Of a stretch of DNA of 60,393 bases, positions 36,341-44,553 are shown piece after piece (position 1 is the stretch's first letter; every line of letters begins with the position of its first letter). The notes beneath the pieces are model-generated. The model was not told the DNA's origin and did not search any database. It worked only from the letters and a program-made list of their open reading frames with translations. The stretch is from assembly GCA_018969015.1 (NCBI GenBank), contig JAGWZE010000021.1, positions 1-60,393 of the forward strand, in the 5' to 3' direction. This DNA is from Alphaproteobacteria bacterium. Lineage in GTDB: Bacteria > Pseudomonadota > Alphaproteobacteria > Caulobacterales > Aquidulcibacteraceae. The translations under genes were made by a program, and so were the position numbers.

Positions 36341-37042
36341 TCAGGACGTGCGGGCGGCGCGCAACAGCGATTGCAACGCGTCCGGCTCCTCGATGCGGAT
36401 GCCGGAGCGGCCGATCGTGATCCACCCCTCCTCCCGCCAGGCGCTGAGCTTGCGGTTGACCTTTTCGCGAGAGGCGCCGATGCGGCGGGCGAGCTCCGTC
36501 TGCGGCAGGGCCACGGTGCGGCTGGCGCCGGCCTCCTGCAGAAGCACGCGCGCAAGGCGGCCGCCGAGATCGAGCAGCGCGGCGCTTTCGAGGGCGGAGT
36601 CGGCGTGGCGCACGCGCTGGGAGAGTTCGACGGCCAGCGCGAGCAGCGCGTCCGGTTCGCCCTTGAGCGCCTCGAGCACCGAGTCCCGGCCGATGCGCAT
36701 CAGGCGCGACCGGCGCGTGGCCGTCGCATCGGCCGAGCGGCCGCCGCCATCGAGCACGGCCATCTCGCCGATCACGGCCCCGGCCCCGAGCGCGGCGATC
36801 CGCACCATCCGGCCATCCGCGGCCGCGGTGCTGATCTCGATCTCGCCTTCGACCACGACGTAGAGGGCGTCGCCCGGATCGCCCTTGAAGAACAGGGCCG
36901 CGCCGGGCTGCAGCGCGACGGTGGCGCCCGCGGCGGTCAGCGCGGCGCGGGTGCGATCGGACATGCGGGCGAAAAAGGTCGATCGCGCCAACGCGGCGTT
37001 GGCGGCGTCGATGACCTTGGCCGTCGGCGCACGTTCGCTCAT
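36341..37042 (-). CDS. CRP-type cyclic-nucleotide-responsive transcriptional regulator
   Basis: 233 residues from ATG 37042 (MSERAPTAK), with GGGAGCC upstream; longer starts add unrelated sequence. The cyclic-nucleotide pocket has GEMAVLDGGGRSADA, retaining the Glu and Arg-Ser that bind the cyclic phosphate and ribose in E. coli CRP. The winged helix has TELARRIGASREKVNRKLSAW; its Arg-Glu-x3-Arg spacing is that of CRP (TGTGA readers), not FNR (Glu-x2-Ser-Arg). There are no cysteines for an FNR-type iron-sulfur cluster. It sits between a cyclase gene and a small ORF with a perfect CRP-type box. Confidence 0.85.
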   Translation of the reverse strand: MSERAPTAKVIDAANAALARSTFFARMSDRTRAALTAAGATVALQPGAALFFKGDPGDALYVVVEGEIEISTAAADGRMVRIAALGAGAVIGEMAVLDGGGRSADATATRRSRLMRIGRDSVLEALKGEPDALLALAVELSQRVRHADSALESAALLDLGGRLARVLLQEAGASRTVALPQTELARRIGASREKVNRKLSAWREEGWITIGRSGIRIEEPDALQSLLRAARTS

Positions 37043-37205
37043 CAGGCTCCCCGGCTCGCCGTCGGGAGCCGAAGCGGTCCCGGGCGGCGCACCGATAGGG
37101 AGGTCATGGCGCGCGGGCGCAGTCAAGACGGCGGCGAAGAAGCCGAACTCGCGCCGGGCCCGGCGCACGGCGAAGTCGAAAGCGGTGGCGTTCAAAACCC
37201 GCGCC

Positions 37206-37298
37206 TCAGGCCATGATCTGCGCGGCGGCGGCCACCAGCGGCGCGTAGACCGCGGCGAAGACGGCGGCGGCGACGGTCAGGGAAGCGAAGCGGAACAT
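37206..37298 (-). CDS. 30-residue membrane micropeptide behind a CRP-type promoter
   Basis: The sequence begins MFRFASLTVAAAVFAAVYAP and continues as a hydrophobic Ala-rich helix to the stop. GGAGAG is seven bases before the ATG. It could be a single-pass membrane micropeptide. Support comes from the promoter: a perfect CRP half-site pair, -10 and predicted start ~44 bases before the ATG. Next on the strand is the CRP-type gene (164-base gap). No homologue is recognised. Confidence 0.55.
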   Translation of the reverse strand: MFRFASLTVAAAVFAAVYAPLVAAAAQIMA

Positions 37299-37348
37299 GG
37301 GATCTCTCCGTGTCGAGGGGCGGCGCGCGCCCCGTGTTCGATGGAAAG

Positions 37349-37390
37349 ACCCTACCGACGGGGCGGGGCGCATGCTGTGACGCAGGTCAC
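37349..37390 (-). promoter_or_regulatory. CRP-type class II promoter of the 30-codon ORF
   Basis: TGTGA-CGCAGG-TCAC reads into GTGACCTGCGTCAC on the minus strand (37390-37377; GTGA-N6-TCAC). It is followed after exactly 22 bases by TAGGGT (37354-37349) and CTTTCCAT. With the box centre at about -41.5, transcription would start near 37342. This is the geometry of CRP-activated class II promoters. It lies just past the tspO stop. Confidence 0.7.
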
Positions 37391-37407
37391 GCCCCGCGCG
37401 GGGGGCC

Positions 37408-37893
37408 TCAGCCCGGCTGCAGGCCCCGCGGCCCGTTGAGCTGGATCATGCGCCAGTTCAGCGCCGCAGCGATCGTCACCCACACGAGGTACGGCGCGAG
37501 CAGAAGCGCCGCGAGCGGGCTGATCGGGGCATAGACGGCGATCATGGCGGCGATCAGGAGCCAGAGGCAGACGACGTCGATCATCGCCCAATCGAGCCGG
37601 CGGCGGCCGAAGAACAGGAACGACCACGTCGCGTTCACGGCGAGCTGCACGCCGTGCAGCGCGAGCGCCGGCCACGCGGCGACACCGGCGGCCTCCCAGA
37701 CCAGCCAACCCGCGGCGGCGATGGCGCAAAACAGGATCGACCAGACGACGGGAAAGGCCCAGTTGGGCGGCGTCCAGGACGGCTTGCGCAGGCTCGCGTA
37801 CCAGGCGCCGGGCCGGAATATGCCGCCAGTCGAGGCTGCGGCGAGGCTCGTGACGGCGAAGATCGCGAGCGCGACGGCGGATGACGCTTCCAT
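37408..37893 (-). CDS. tspO: TspO/MBR-family membrane protein
   Basis: 161 residues from ATG 37893, the standard length. Five hydrophobic helices are visible. Family signatures are WYASLRKPSWTPPNWAFPVVW in helix I-II (Trp/Pro-rich loop) and NATWSFLFFGRRRLDWA. TspO binds tetrapyrroles and sterol-like ligands and, in Rhodobacter, adjusts gene expression to oxygen. It lies upstream of the CRP-type promoter on the same strand. Confidence 0.92.
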   Translation of the reverse strand: MEASSAVALAIFAVTSLAAASTGGIFRPGAWYASLRKPSWTPPNWAFPVVWSILFCAIAAAGWLVWEAAGVAAWPALALHGVQLAVNATWSFLFFGRRRLDWAMIDVVCLWLLIAAMIAVYAPISPLAALLLAPYLVWVTIAAALNWRMIQLNGPRGLQPG

Positions 37894-38028
37894 ACGTTCG
37901 GGACAGGCCTTTCTGCGGCGACCGCCAAAAGGCGCATGCAGCGGCACAATCCGAAGATCACGCGCACGATCGCAGTGACTGATACGCGCGCCGACACCGA
38001 ATGGACCGATGAACGGCGTCCGCCGTGC

Positions 38029-38238
38029 TCAGGCGCTCACTTCGCCGCGCTGGAGCGCATCGCGCAGCTGGCGCTCGTCATAGACTTGGCCGGTCTCGAG
38101 ATCGCGGATCCGCACGAGGCGCATGCCGCGGCGCGTGAGGCCGACGGCCCAATCCAGCGCGGCCTTGGCGTCCTCGAGCGTGTTGCTCGGTTCGAATTTG
38201 AGCCCCGCGCCAGGCGAGGAATTCACGACATAAGCCAT
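38029..38238 (-). CDS. Small conserved-type hypothetical protein
   Basis: 69 residues from ATG 38238; ATG 38241, one codon up, is equally in frame, but GGAG spacing favours 38238. The protein is acidic/mixed charged: AYVVNSSPGAGLKFEPSN, then LEDAKAALDWAVGLTRRG and DLETGQVYDERQLRDAL. The second half looks like a helix-strand unit also found in short alphaproteobacterial proteins, but no named family is recognised. It has no membrane helix. Divergent from the photolyase gene. Confidence 0.55.
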   Translation of the reverse strand: MAYVVNSSPGAGLKFEPSNTLEDAKAALDWAVGLTRRGMRLVRIRDLETGQVYDERQLRDALQRGEVSA

Positions 38239-38450
38239 CATCGTCTCCGGAAATCGACGGCGCGACCCGAAGACGAGCGCCCTGGCGGACGGTCGAGAAG
38301 AGGCCGGTGTGCTGAGGATGGGCGACCCTAGCACGGTCGCGCGGTCATTGCCCGTTCTAACTCGCGCGCGAGGGGCGAAAATCTGACGTGCGGATAGTGC
38401 GGTATGGCGCAGGTGATGACCTGATTGCAGCGTGCCTGCGTAGAAGCGTC

Positions 38451-39995
38451 ATGACCGACACGCTCCGCTTCCTGCTCGGCGATCAGCTCTCCCCCACCGT
38501 TTCGGCGCTGCGCGGCGCCGACAAGGCCCGCGACGTGATTCTCTTCGCGGAGGTCGCCGACGAAACCGCCTACGTGCCGCACCACAAGAAGAAGATCGCC
38601 TTCGTGCTGGCGGCGATGCGCGCGTTCGCGGCGGAGCTGCGCGCCGACGGCTGGCGCGTGATCCATCTGCGGCTCGACGATCCCGATCCGGCGCCGTCGT
38701 TGACGGACGCCCTCGCCCGCATCGTCGCCGCCGAAAAGCCGCGCCGCGTCGTTGTGACCGAGGCTGGGGAATGGCGCGTGCTGCAAATGCAACGCGGATG
38801 GGAAGATGCGCTCGGCGTGCCCGTCGAGATCCGCGCCGACGAACGCTTCCTGTGTTCGCACGCCGAGTTCCGCGCCTGGGCCGAGGGCAAGCGGGCGCTG
38901 CGGATGGAGTTCTTCTATCGCGACATGCGCCGCCGCACGGGCCTGTTGATGGACGGCGACGCCCCCGCCGGCGGCCGTTGGAATTTCGACGCGGAGAACC
39001 GCAAGCCGGCGACGCGCGATCTCTTCCTGCCGGCGCCGCGGCGCACGGCTCCCTCTCCCGAAACGCGCGCGGTGCTGGATCTCGTCGCGGCGCGGTTTGC
39101 GGACAATTTCGGCGATCTCGAGCCGTTCTGGTTCGCCGTCGACCGCGCCGGCGCGGAGGCGGCTTTCGCGCATTTCCTCGCGGCCGCGCTGCCGCGTTTC
39201 GGCGAGACCCAGGACGCGATGCTCGCGGGCGAGCCGTTCCTCAATCACGCGGTGATTTCGCTCTACCTCAATGTCGGGCTTCTCGATCCGCTCGAGGTCT
39301 GCCGCCGCGCGGAGATCGAGTACCGCGCCGGGCGCGCGCCGCTCGCCGCGGTCGAAGGCTTCATTCGCCAGATACTGGGCTGGCGCGAGTTCGTGCGCGG
39401 GATCTACTGGCTGTCGATGCCGGGCTACACCGCGCGCAACGGGCTGAACGCCGTGCGTCCCTTGCCCGCGCTCTACTGGTCCGGCGAGACGCGCATGGCC
39501 TGCATGGCCGCCGCGATCGGGCAGACCAAAACCGAAGCCTACGCCCACCACATCCAGCGCCTGATGGTGACGGGCAACTTCGCCCTGCTCGCGGGCCTCG
39601 ATCCGCGCGAGGTCCATGAATGGTACCTCGCCGTTTATGTCGACGCGTTCGAATGGGTGGAGGCGCCCAACACGATCGGCATGAGCCTGTTCGCCGATGG
39701 CGGGCTCCTGGCCTCCAAGCCCTATGCGGCGAGCGGCGCCTACATCGACCGCATGTCGGACTATTGCGCCGGCTGCGCCTATGACGTGGACGAGAAGACC
39801 GGGCCAAAGGCCTGCCCGTTCAACTATCTCTACTGGGACTTCGTTGCTCGCCATCAGGCCCTGATCGCCGCCAATCCGCGCAGCGCGCAGATCGCCCGGA
39901 CCTACGCGAAACTTGCGCCCGAGCGCCAGGCGGCGATCGCGGACAGCGCGCGAGAGTTCCTGGCCCGGCTGGACGCCGAGGGGACGGATGCGTGA
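38451..39995 (+). CDS. FeS-containing cryptochrome/photolyase (PhrB-like)
   Basis: 514 residues from ATG 38451. The opening (LRFLLGDQLSPTVSALRG) and FAD-binding region (QTKTEAYAHHIQRLMVTGNF, then DPREVHEWYLAVYVDAFEWV) are those of FeS-BCP photolyases such as Agrobacterium PhrB. The C-terminal CAGCAYDVDEKTGPKACPFN supplies three of the four [4Fe-4S] Cys; a fourth is upstream in RMACMAAAIG. This class repairs (6-4) photoproducts with light using FAD and a lumazine antenna. ATG 38451 matches the usual start. Confidence 0.92.
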   Translation: MTDTLRFLLGDQLSPTVSALRGADKARDVILFAEVADETAYVPHHKKKIAFVLAAMRAFAAELRADGWRVIHLRLDDPDPAPSLTDALARIVAAEKPRRVVVTEAGEWRVLQMQRGWEDALGVPVEIRADERFLCSHAEFRAWAEGKRALRMEFFYRDMRRRTGLLMDGDAPAGGRWNFDAENRKPATRDLFLPAPRRTAPSPETRAVLDLVAARFADNFGDLEPFWFAVDRAGAEAAFAHFLAAALPRFGETQDAMLAGEPFLNHAVISLYLNVGLLDPLEVCRRAEIEYRAGRAPLAAVEGFIRQILGWREFVRGIYWLSMPGYTARNGLNAVRPLPALYWSGETRMACMAAAIGQTKTEAYAHHIQRLMVTGNFALLAGLDPREVHEWYLAVYVDAFEWVEAPNTIGMSLFADGGLLASKPYAASGAYIDRMSDYCAGCAYDVDEKTGPKACPFNYLYWDFVARHQALIAANPRSAQIARTYAKLAPERQAAIADSAREFLARLDAEGTDA

Positions 39996-40081
39996 GGGGC
40001 TCTCCCGCCTTCGGCTAAGCGCTTGACCCGATCCGGCGCTTCCCTTATGCCCGCGGCTTCCCGGCGCGACGCGTCGGGTGC

Positions 40082-40158
40082 GCGGGTGTAGCTCAGTCGG
40101 TTAGAGCGCCGGCCTGTCACGCCGGAGGTCGCGGGTTCGAGCCCCGTCACTCGCGCCA
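40082..40158 (+). tRNA. tRNA-Asp(GTC)
   Basis: 77 bases with encoded CCA (40156-40158). Acceptor GCGGGTG/CACTCGC, D arm GCTCAGTCGGTTAGAGC, anticodon loop CTGTCAC (GTC), T arm GCGGGTTCGAGCCCCGT with one mismatch. It lies in the gap after the photolyase. Confidence 0.95.
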
Positions 40159-40225
40159 CTCTTCGTTTCCCCACTTTGCACGCCGGTCTGCTTGACCGCG
40201 GCCCTGCGCCCGGGATGCTGGGGGC

Positions 40226-40783
40226 ATGGATCTCCCCAAATACGCGCGGATCGAGGCGGAGCGGCGGTTTCTCGTCGTCACCGGCGCCCTGCCCGTTCTG
40301 TCGACGGCCCGCTTCGACCGCATCGAAGACCGGTATCTGGAGGGCACGCGGCTCCGCCTGCGCACGCAAACCGATCCGTCCGGCGGCCAGACCTTCAAGC
40401 TGTGCAAGAAGTACCCGCCGCACGCCCCGAATGTCGGGCCGATCGTGAACGTCTATTTGACGGCGGACGAGCATGCCGCGCTGGCCGCGCTGCCCGGCCT
40501 CGGCCTCGCCAAGCGTCGCTATGGGTTCACGGACGACGGCGCGCGGGTCGTGATCGACGTGTTCGAAGGCGGCCTCGAGGGGCTGGTTTTGACCGAGTTC
40601 GAATCGACTTCGGCGGAGGAGGTGGCGCGGCGTCGCCCGCCGCCCTGGGCCGGCCGGGAGGTGACGGACGATCCGTTTTTCTCGGGCGCCAATCTGGCCG
40701 CAACTTCGCGCGCTGCGCTGGCGCGGAAGCTTGCGGAAATGGTGGGCGGTGACGGGATCGAACCGCCGACCCTCTCGGTGTAA
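40226..40783 (+). CDS. CYTH-domain protein whose 3' end overlaps tRNA-Val antisense
   Basis: 185 residues. The CYTH signature ExExR/K appears as IEAERRFLV near residues 9-17. Further basic/acidic tunnel residues follow (TRLRLRTQTD, FKLCKKYP, YGFTDDGARVVIDVFEG, LVLTEFES). CYTH proteins bind phosphorylated substrates or triphosphates (adenylate cyclase IV / thiamine triphosphatase family). The last 14 residues (MVGGDGIEPPTLSV) are a translation of the antisense of tRNA-Val, and the stop TAA lies inside the tRNA anticodon region. The native end may have been earlier; the extension looks accidental. Confidence 0.8.
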   Translation: MDLPKYARIEAERRFLVVTGALPVLSTARFDRIEDRYLEGTRLRLRTQTDPSGGQTFKLCKKYPPHAPNVGPIVNVYLTADEHAALAALPGLGLAKRRYGFTDDGARVVIDVFEGGLEGLVLTEFESTSAEEVARRRPPPWAGREVTDDPFFSGANLAATSRAALARKLAEMVGGDGIEPPTLSV

Positions 40784-40815
40784 ACGAGATGCTCTGCCAG
40801 CTGAGCTAACCGCCC
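40740..40815 (-). tRNA. tRNA-Val(TAC)
   Basis: 76 bases with encoded CCA (40742-40740). Acceptor GGGCGGT pairs with ACCGCCC. D arm GCTCAGCTGGCAGAGC, anticodon stem TCTCG/CGAGA with loop TTTACAC (TAC). T arm GGCGG-TTCGATC-CCGTC has a mismatch. The 3' 44 bases overlap the end of the CYTH gene on the opposite strand. Confidence 0.95.
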
Positions 40816-40875
40816 GAAGCGTGTCGTCTTAGCCGGGTCGGCGGCTGGCTTCCAGATGGCGTCGCGGAGGTGGTG

Positions 40876-41574
40876 ATGCGTGCTCGACTGTTGGCCGGCC
40901 TGCGCCTCACCGACTTGCGCCTGGCCGGACTGGCCGGCGCCCTGCTCGGCCTCGCAGCCTGCGCCTCCACGCCTGCGGCGACGGGAACCGGCGCGGCGGA
41001 CATGGCCCGTGCGCTGGCCGGCGGCTGGGACACGCGCGTGCAGGCGCAAGCGTCGCCGGGGGCGACGCGGGTCGAGGCGCGGTTCACGCCGATCGTCGCG
41101 CCCGCCCTCGCCGGCGGCGGTGGGCAGGCGCTCTATGTCGAGTGGCGGGCCGGCGGACCGGACGGCGCGCTGCTGCGGCAGCAGGTCTGGACGTTGCAGC
41201 CGGCCACGCCGGCGACGGCCGCCCCGCGCCTGGAGCTCTGGACCCTGGCCGACCCTGCCGCGGCGCGCGGCGCGGACGCGGGCGCGCCGCTTTGGGCGCG
41301 TCTGGGGCCGGCCGATGTCCGGCCCGCCTCCCCCCGCGCGGACGGGCCGGACTGCGCCCTGGCCGTGACGCCGCGCGGCGACGGCGCCTTCGATGCGGCG
41401 AGCGATCCGACGCGCTGCCGGGCCGTCGATCCGGCCGGGCGCGCCTATGGCGTGGCCGTCCGCATCACGCTGATGCCGACGGGCCTCCTCTATCAGGAGA
41501 CCGGCGTCTACGACGACGACACGTTCGCCTTCAAATCGCCCCCCGAAACGCCCTACGACTTCCGACGGCCCTGA
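40876..41574 (+). CDS. Lipoprotein, CpcT/CpeT-like
   Basis: 232 residues from ATG 40876, five bases after GGAGG. The N-terminal signal ends in a lipobox (LGLAACAS), so it is probably lipid-anchored. The body has ALYVEWRAGGPDGALLRQQV, then DCALAVTPRGDGAFDAASDP and a closing Tyr/Asp-rich stretch (LYQETGVYDDDTFAFKSPP). This recalls the CpcT/CpeT (chromophore lyase) family, which in non-cyanobacteria has no known chromophore role. The family call is moderate. Confidence 0.6.
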   Translation: MRARLLAGLRLTDLRLAGLAGALLGLAACASTPAATGTGAADMARALAGGWDTRVQAQASPGATRVEARFTPIVAPALAGGGGQALYVEWRAGGPDGALLRQQVWTLQPATPATAAPRLELWTLADPAAARGADAGAPLWARLGPADVRPASPRADGPDCALAVTPRGDGAFDAASDPTRCRAVDPAGRAYGVAVRITLMPTGLLYQETGVYDDDTFAFKSPPETPYDFRRP

Positions 41575-41611
41575 CGCACGCCGTGTCGGGGCGCCAGGAC
41601 AGGAGCCGCCC

Positions 41612-41830
41612 ATGAAGATCACGATCGACGTCCCCGCCGAGCTGGCCGATCTGATCCGCGAGGCGGTCGAGGGCGGGGACTACACCAACGCCGAACAGGT
41701 CGCTCTGGACGGTTTGTGGCTGTGGGCCGACGCCGTCGAGAACGGAGCCGGCGAAGACGAGGACGGCGACGGATCGGCCGACGAGGACCTTCTGGCCGCC
41801 ATGGAGCAGCGCGCGCGGGAGCGCGGCTGA
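41612..41830 (+). CDS. Ribbon-helix-helix (ParD-like) small protein
   Basis: 72 residues. The N-terminus MKITIDVPAELADLIREAVE, followed by GGDYTNAEQVALDGL, has the strand-helix-helix form of ParD/CopG antitoxin-like proteins. The C-terminus is acidic (GEDEDGDGSADEDL). AGGAG is upstream of the ATG. No toxin partner follows: the next gene, four bases later, is MmcQ/YjbR. It may be a solitary regulator or an orphan antitoxin. Confidence 0.65.
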   Translation: MKITIDVPAELADLIREAVEGGDYTNAEQVALDGLWLWADAVENGAGEDEDGDGSADEDLLAAMEQRARERG

Positions 41831-41833
41831 GCG

Positions 41834-42331
41834 GTGGCGCGCGCCAAGCCTCCCGCGCCGAGGACAAAGACCGGGACAAAGACCGGGACCAAAGCCCGTT
41901 CGAAGACGCCGGCCGCAGCCGCCCCTGCCCCGCGCACGCAGCCGCGCAAGGCCGTGGCGCCGGCGCGGGCGGGCATGGTGACGTCCTGGGAGAAACTGCG
42001 CGCGATCGCCCTCTCGCTCGATCTGCCGAACGTCGTGGAGACCACGTCCTGGGGCCAGCCGACGCTGAAGGCGCACGGCAAGCTCTGGGCGTGGTGGAGC
42101 CCGAGCGAGGATGCGCCGGTGTTCAAGGTTCCGCGCGAAGAGCGCGAGATCATGATCGAGGCCGATCCCGACACGTTCTTCGTTACGCCGCACTACGCGC
42201 CGCACGGTCTCGTGCTGGTGCGCCCCGCACGGTGCGACGCCGAATGGGCGAAAGCCATGCTGCTGCGCAACTGGCGGGAGATGGCGCCCAAACGGGTGCT
42301 CAAGGCCTACGACGCTGGCCGCGGCGGCTAG
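41834..42331 (+). CDS. MmcQ/YjbR-family protein
   Basis: 165 residues from a GTG four bases after the RHH gene. The first ~48 residues are Lys/Ala/Pro-rich and basic, suggesting nucleic-acid contact or disorder; a shorter start at the internal Met48 (MVTSWEKLRA) is possible. The core (VVETTSWGQPTLKAHGKLWA, then PHYAPHGLVLVR and NWREMAPKRVLKAYD) is the MmcQ/YjbR domain, a CyaY-like double-wing fold thought to bind DNA. Confidence 0.8.
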   Translation: MARAKPPAPRTKTGTKTGTKARSKTPAAAAPAPRTQPRKAVAPARAGMVTSWEKLRAIALSLDLPNVVETTSWGQPTLKAHGKLWAWWSPSEDAPVFKVPREEREIMIEADPDTFFVTPHYAPHGLVLVRPARCDAEWAKAMLLRNWREMAPKRVLKAYDAGRGG

Positions 42332-42350
42332 GGCGCGCTACCACGCTGGC

Positions 42351-43118
42351 ATGACCGATCCGATCCGCCTCGTGCGCGAGGGCGCGGTGGCGCGCCTCGT
42401 CCTCGACCGTCCCGACAAGCGCAATGCGCTCGATCTTGCGATGTGGCGGGCGATCCCGCCCGCGCTCGCGCCGCTCGCGGCGGACGCCAGCGTGCGCCTT
42501 TTGGTGATCGAGGGCGCCGGCGCACATTTCGCGGCGGGCGCCGACATCGCCGAGTTCGAAGCCGCGTACGGCACGCGCGAGGACGCACTCGCCAACCATC
42601 GGATGATGATGGCCGCGATGACGGCGATCGAGGCGTTCCCGGCGCCGACGGTCGCGGCGATCCGCGGCGCATGCGTGGGCGGCGGCATGGGGCTCGCGCT
42701 GTGCGCGGACCTGCGTTTCGCCGAACACGGCGCGCGCTTCGGCATCACGCCGGCGAAGCTGGGCTTGAGCTACGGGCTGGCCGACACGCGCCGCCTCGTG
42801 GCGGCGGTCGGCGTTTCGGCGGCAAAGGACATTCTCTTCACCGGGCGGCTGATGGGCGCCGACGAGGCGCTGGCGCTGCGGCTGATCGATCGTCTGGGTC
42901 CGGACGTCGGCGCGCTCGTGGCGGCGTTCGCGGATGAGTTGCAGGCGGCGTCGGCGGCGTCGGCGCGGGCGATCAAGCAGGTGTTCCGCATGCTGCGAGA
43001 CGGCGCCGTCGACGACACCGAGGCGAGCCGCGCGCTCTTCGCCAACGCGTTCGCCGGCCCGGATTTCCGCGAAGGCATGACGGCCTTCCTCGAAAAGCGC
43101 AGCCCGAAATTCTCATGA
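42351..43118 (+). CDS. Enoyl-CoA hydratase/isomerase
   Basis: 255 residues, crotonase family. The oxyanion-hole segments are AGAHFAAGADIAEFE (~53-67) and AIRGACVGGGMGLALCADLR (~104-123). The position of the catalytic Glu pair contains AKLGLSYGL, so the second Glu of authentic hydratases is not evident; an isomerase or other crotonase activity is possible. The stop overlaps the start of the next CoA gene by four bases (ATGA), so they form one unit. Confidence 0.85.
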   Translation: MTDPIRLVREGAVARLVLDRPDKRNALDLAMWRAIPPALAPLAADASVRLLVIEGAGAHFAAGADIAEFEAAYGTREDALANHRMMMAAMTAIEAFPAPTVAAIRGACVGGGMGLALCADLRFAEHGARFGITPAKLGLSYGLADTRRLVAAVGVSAAKDILFTGRLMGADEALALRLIDRLGPDVGALVAAFADELQAASAASARAIKQVFRMLRDGAVDDTEASRALFANAFAGPDFREGMTAFLEKRSPKFS

Positions 43119-44383
43119 GCGGCGCGACGCTGACGATCGACGCGCTCGCGGCGGAGATCGCCGCCCGCATCGGCGGCGCGCGGCGGGTGTTCCTGCCGAT
43201 GGGGCCGGCCGAGCCGCTGGCGCTGCACGCAGCGTTCGCGCGCGCGCCGCAGCACGCGGCGGGCCTGACCTTCGTGGCCGTGCCGCTCGCCGGCGTGAAC
43301 GCGACGGACTGGACGCGCCTTGCGCCCGACGCGCGGCTTGAGACGACGATGCTTTCGCCGGGCGTGGCGGAGGCGTGGCGGCGCGGCGCGGTGCGGCTGC
43401 GGCCCGTGAACTATCGTGACATCCCGCGCCTGCTCGAGGCCGAGCCTGTGGACTGCGCCATCGCGCACGTGGCGCCGCCGAAAGACGGGCGCGCAAGCCT
43501 CGGCGTCAGCGCCGACCTCACGCCCGCCGCGCTCGCCACGGCGCGCTTGAAGATCGCGATCGTCAATCCGGCGATGCCGGTGGTGGCGGACGCGCCGACG
43601 ATCGCGCTTGCGGACATGGATCTCGTCGCGACGGCCGAGGCGCCGCTGGCGGAGATGCCGGACACCGGCGACGGCGCGGACGCCGCCGTCGAGGCGATCG
43701 CGCGCGCGGTGGCCGATCTCGTGGCCGATGGCGACGTGATCCAGGTCGGCGTCGGCAAGCTGCCGAGCGCGATCCTGGCCCGCCTTGCGGCGCGCCGGAA
43801 CCTGCGTGTGCATTCGGGTCTGTTGAGCGCAGCGCATCTGGCGCTGGTGCGCGCCGGCGCGATCGCCGACGTGGCGGGCGCGCTCACCGCCGGCACGATC
43901 CTCGCGGATGCGACGAGCCTGCGCGCGCTCGCCGGCGATCCGCGCGTGCGGCTGCGGCCGGTGGACGTCACGCACGACCACGCGGTGCTGGCGGCGCTGC
44001 CGCGCTTCACCTCGATCAACGCGGCGCTCGAGGTTGATCTTCTGGGCCAGATCAATGCGGAGTTCGCCGGCGCGCGCCAGATTTCCGGCGTGGGCGGGAT
44101 GGCGGACTTCGTGCGCGGCGCCGCCGCCGCGCCAGGCGGGCGTGCGATCATCGCGCTGCAGGCGTCCGGCAAAGGCGGAGTGTCACGCGTGGTGGCGCGT
44201 CTTGCCTCTCCCGCGGTGACGCTGGCGCGGACGGATGCGCCGATCGTGGTGACGGAGTACGGCGTCGCCGATCTGCGCGGCGCCGACGTGGACGCGCGCG
44301 CCGTGCGGCTCGCGGCCGTGGCGCCGCCGGACGCGCGCGACGGCTTGCAGGAGGCCTGGCGCGAAGTGCGGGTGGGGTTGTAG
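43115..44383 (+). CDS. Acetyl-CoA hydrolase/transferase-family protein
   Basis: 422 residues, close to the usual ~430 of class I CoA-transferases of the acetyl-CoA hydrolase/4-hydroxybutyrate CoA-transferase type. Characteristic blocks are IQVGVGKLPSAI (~211-222), the glutamate-bearing FTSINAALEVDLLGQINAEF (~300-319, probable catalytic Glu) and ISGVGGMADFVRGA. A C-terminal VVTEYGVADLRG completes it. It exchanges or hydrolyses acyl-CoA and shares an operon with the crotonase. The acid is unknown. Confidence 0.85.
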   Translation: MSGATLTIDALAAEIAARIGGARRVFLPMGPAEPLALHAAFARAPQHAAGLTFVAVPLAGVNATDWTRLAPDARLETTMLSPGVAEAWRRGAVRLRPVNYRDIPRLLEAEPVDCAIAHVAPPKDGRASLGVSADLTPAALATARLKIAIVNPAMPVVADAPTIALADMDLVATAEAPLAEMPDTGDGADAAVEAIARAVADLVADGDVIQVGVGKLPSAILARLAARRNLRVHSGLLSAAHLALVRAGAIADVAGALTAGTILADATSLRALAGDPRVRLRPVDVTHDHAVLAALPRFTSINAALEVDLLGQINAEFAGARQISGVGGMADFVRGAAAAPGGRAIIALQASGKGGVSRVVARLASPAVTLARTDAPIVVTEYGVADLRGADVDARAVRLAAVAPPDARDGLQEAWREVRVGL

Positions 44384-44410
44384 ACACGCCGAGGACATGG
44401 GCGCGCGCCG

Positions 44411-44507
44411 CCGTCATCCTCGGCCGAGCGAAGCGAGGGCGGGGATCCAGGAGCAGCGCGGCAAAGGCTGGATCCCCGGCACGCCTTCGGCGCGCCGAGG
44501 ATGACGG
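44411..44507. repeat. Nested intergenic palindromic repeat (B)
   Basis: Outer arms CCGTCATCCTCGGC (44411-44424) and GCCGAGGATGACGG (44494-44507) are perfectly inverted. An inner GGGGATCCAG/CTGGATCCCC pair gives the same nested layout as repeat A, although the sequence differs. It lies between convergent genes. Confidence 0.8.
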
Positions 44508-44553
44508 AAGAGCGGACGCAGGTGTCGCGACAAACCGATCCGCGTACGGACGT

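Noticed and set aside
37377-37390. FNR/FixK-type anaerobox reading of the GTGACCTGCGTCAC motif
   Set aside because: FNR-type sites have TTGA-N6-TCAA; here the outer bases are G and C, as in CRP sites. The neighbouring regulator lacks FNR cysteines and has CRP-type recognition residues. A different Crp/Fnr protein elsewhere cannot be excluded.
41612-42331. RHH gene plus MmcQ as a toxin-antitoxin pair
   Set aside because: MmcQ/YjbR is not a toxin family and is longer; spacing alone is insufficient evidence.
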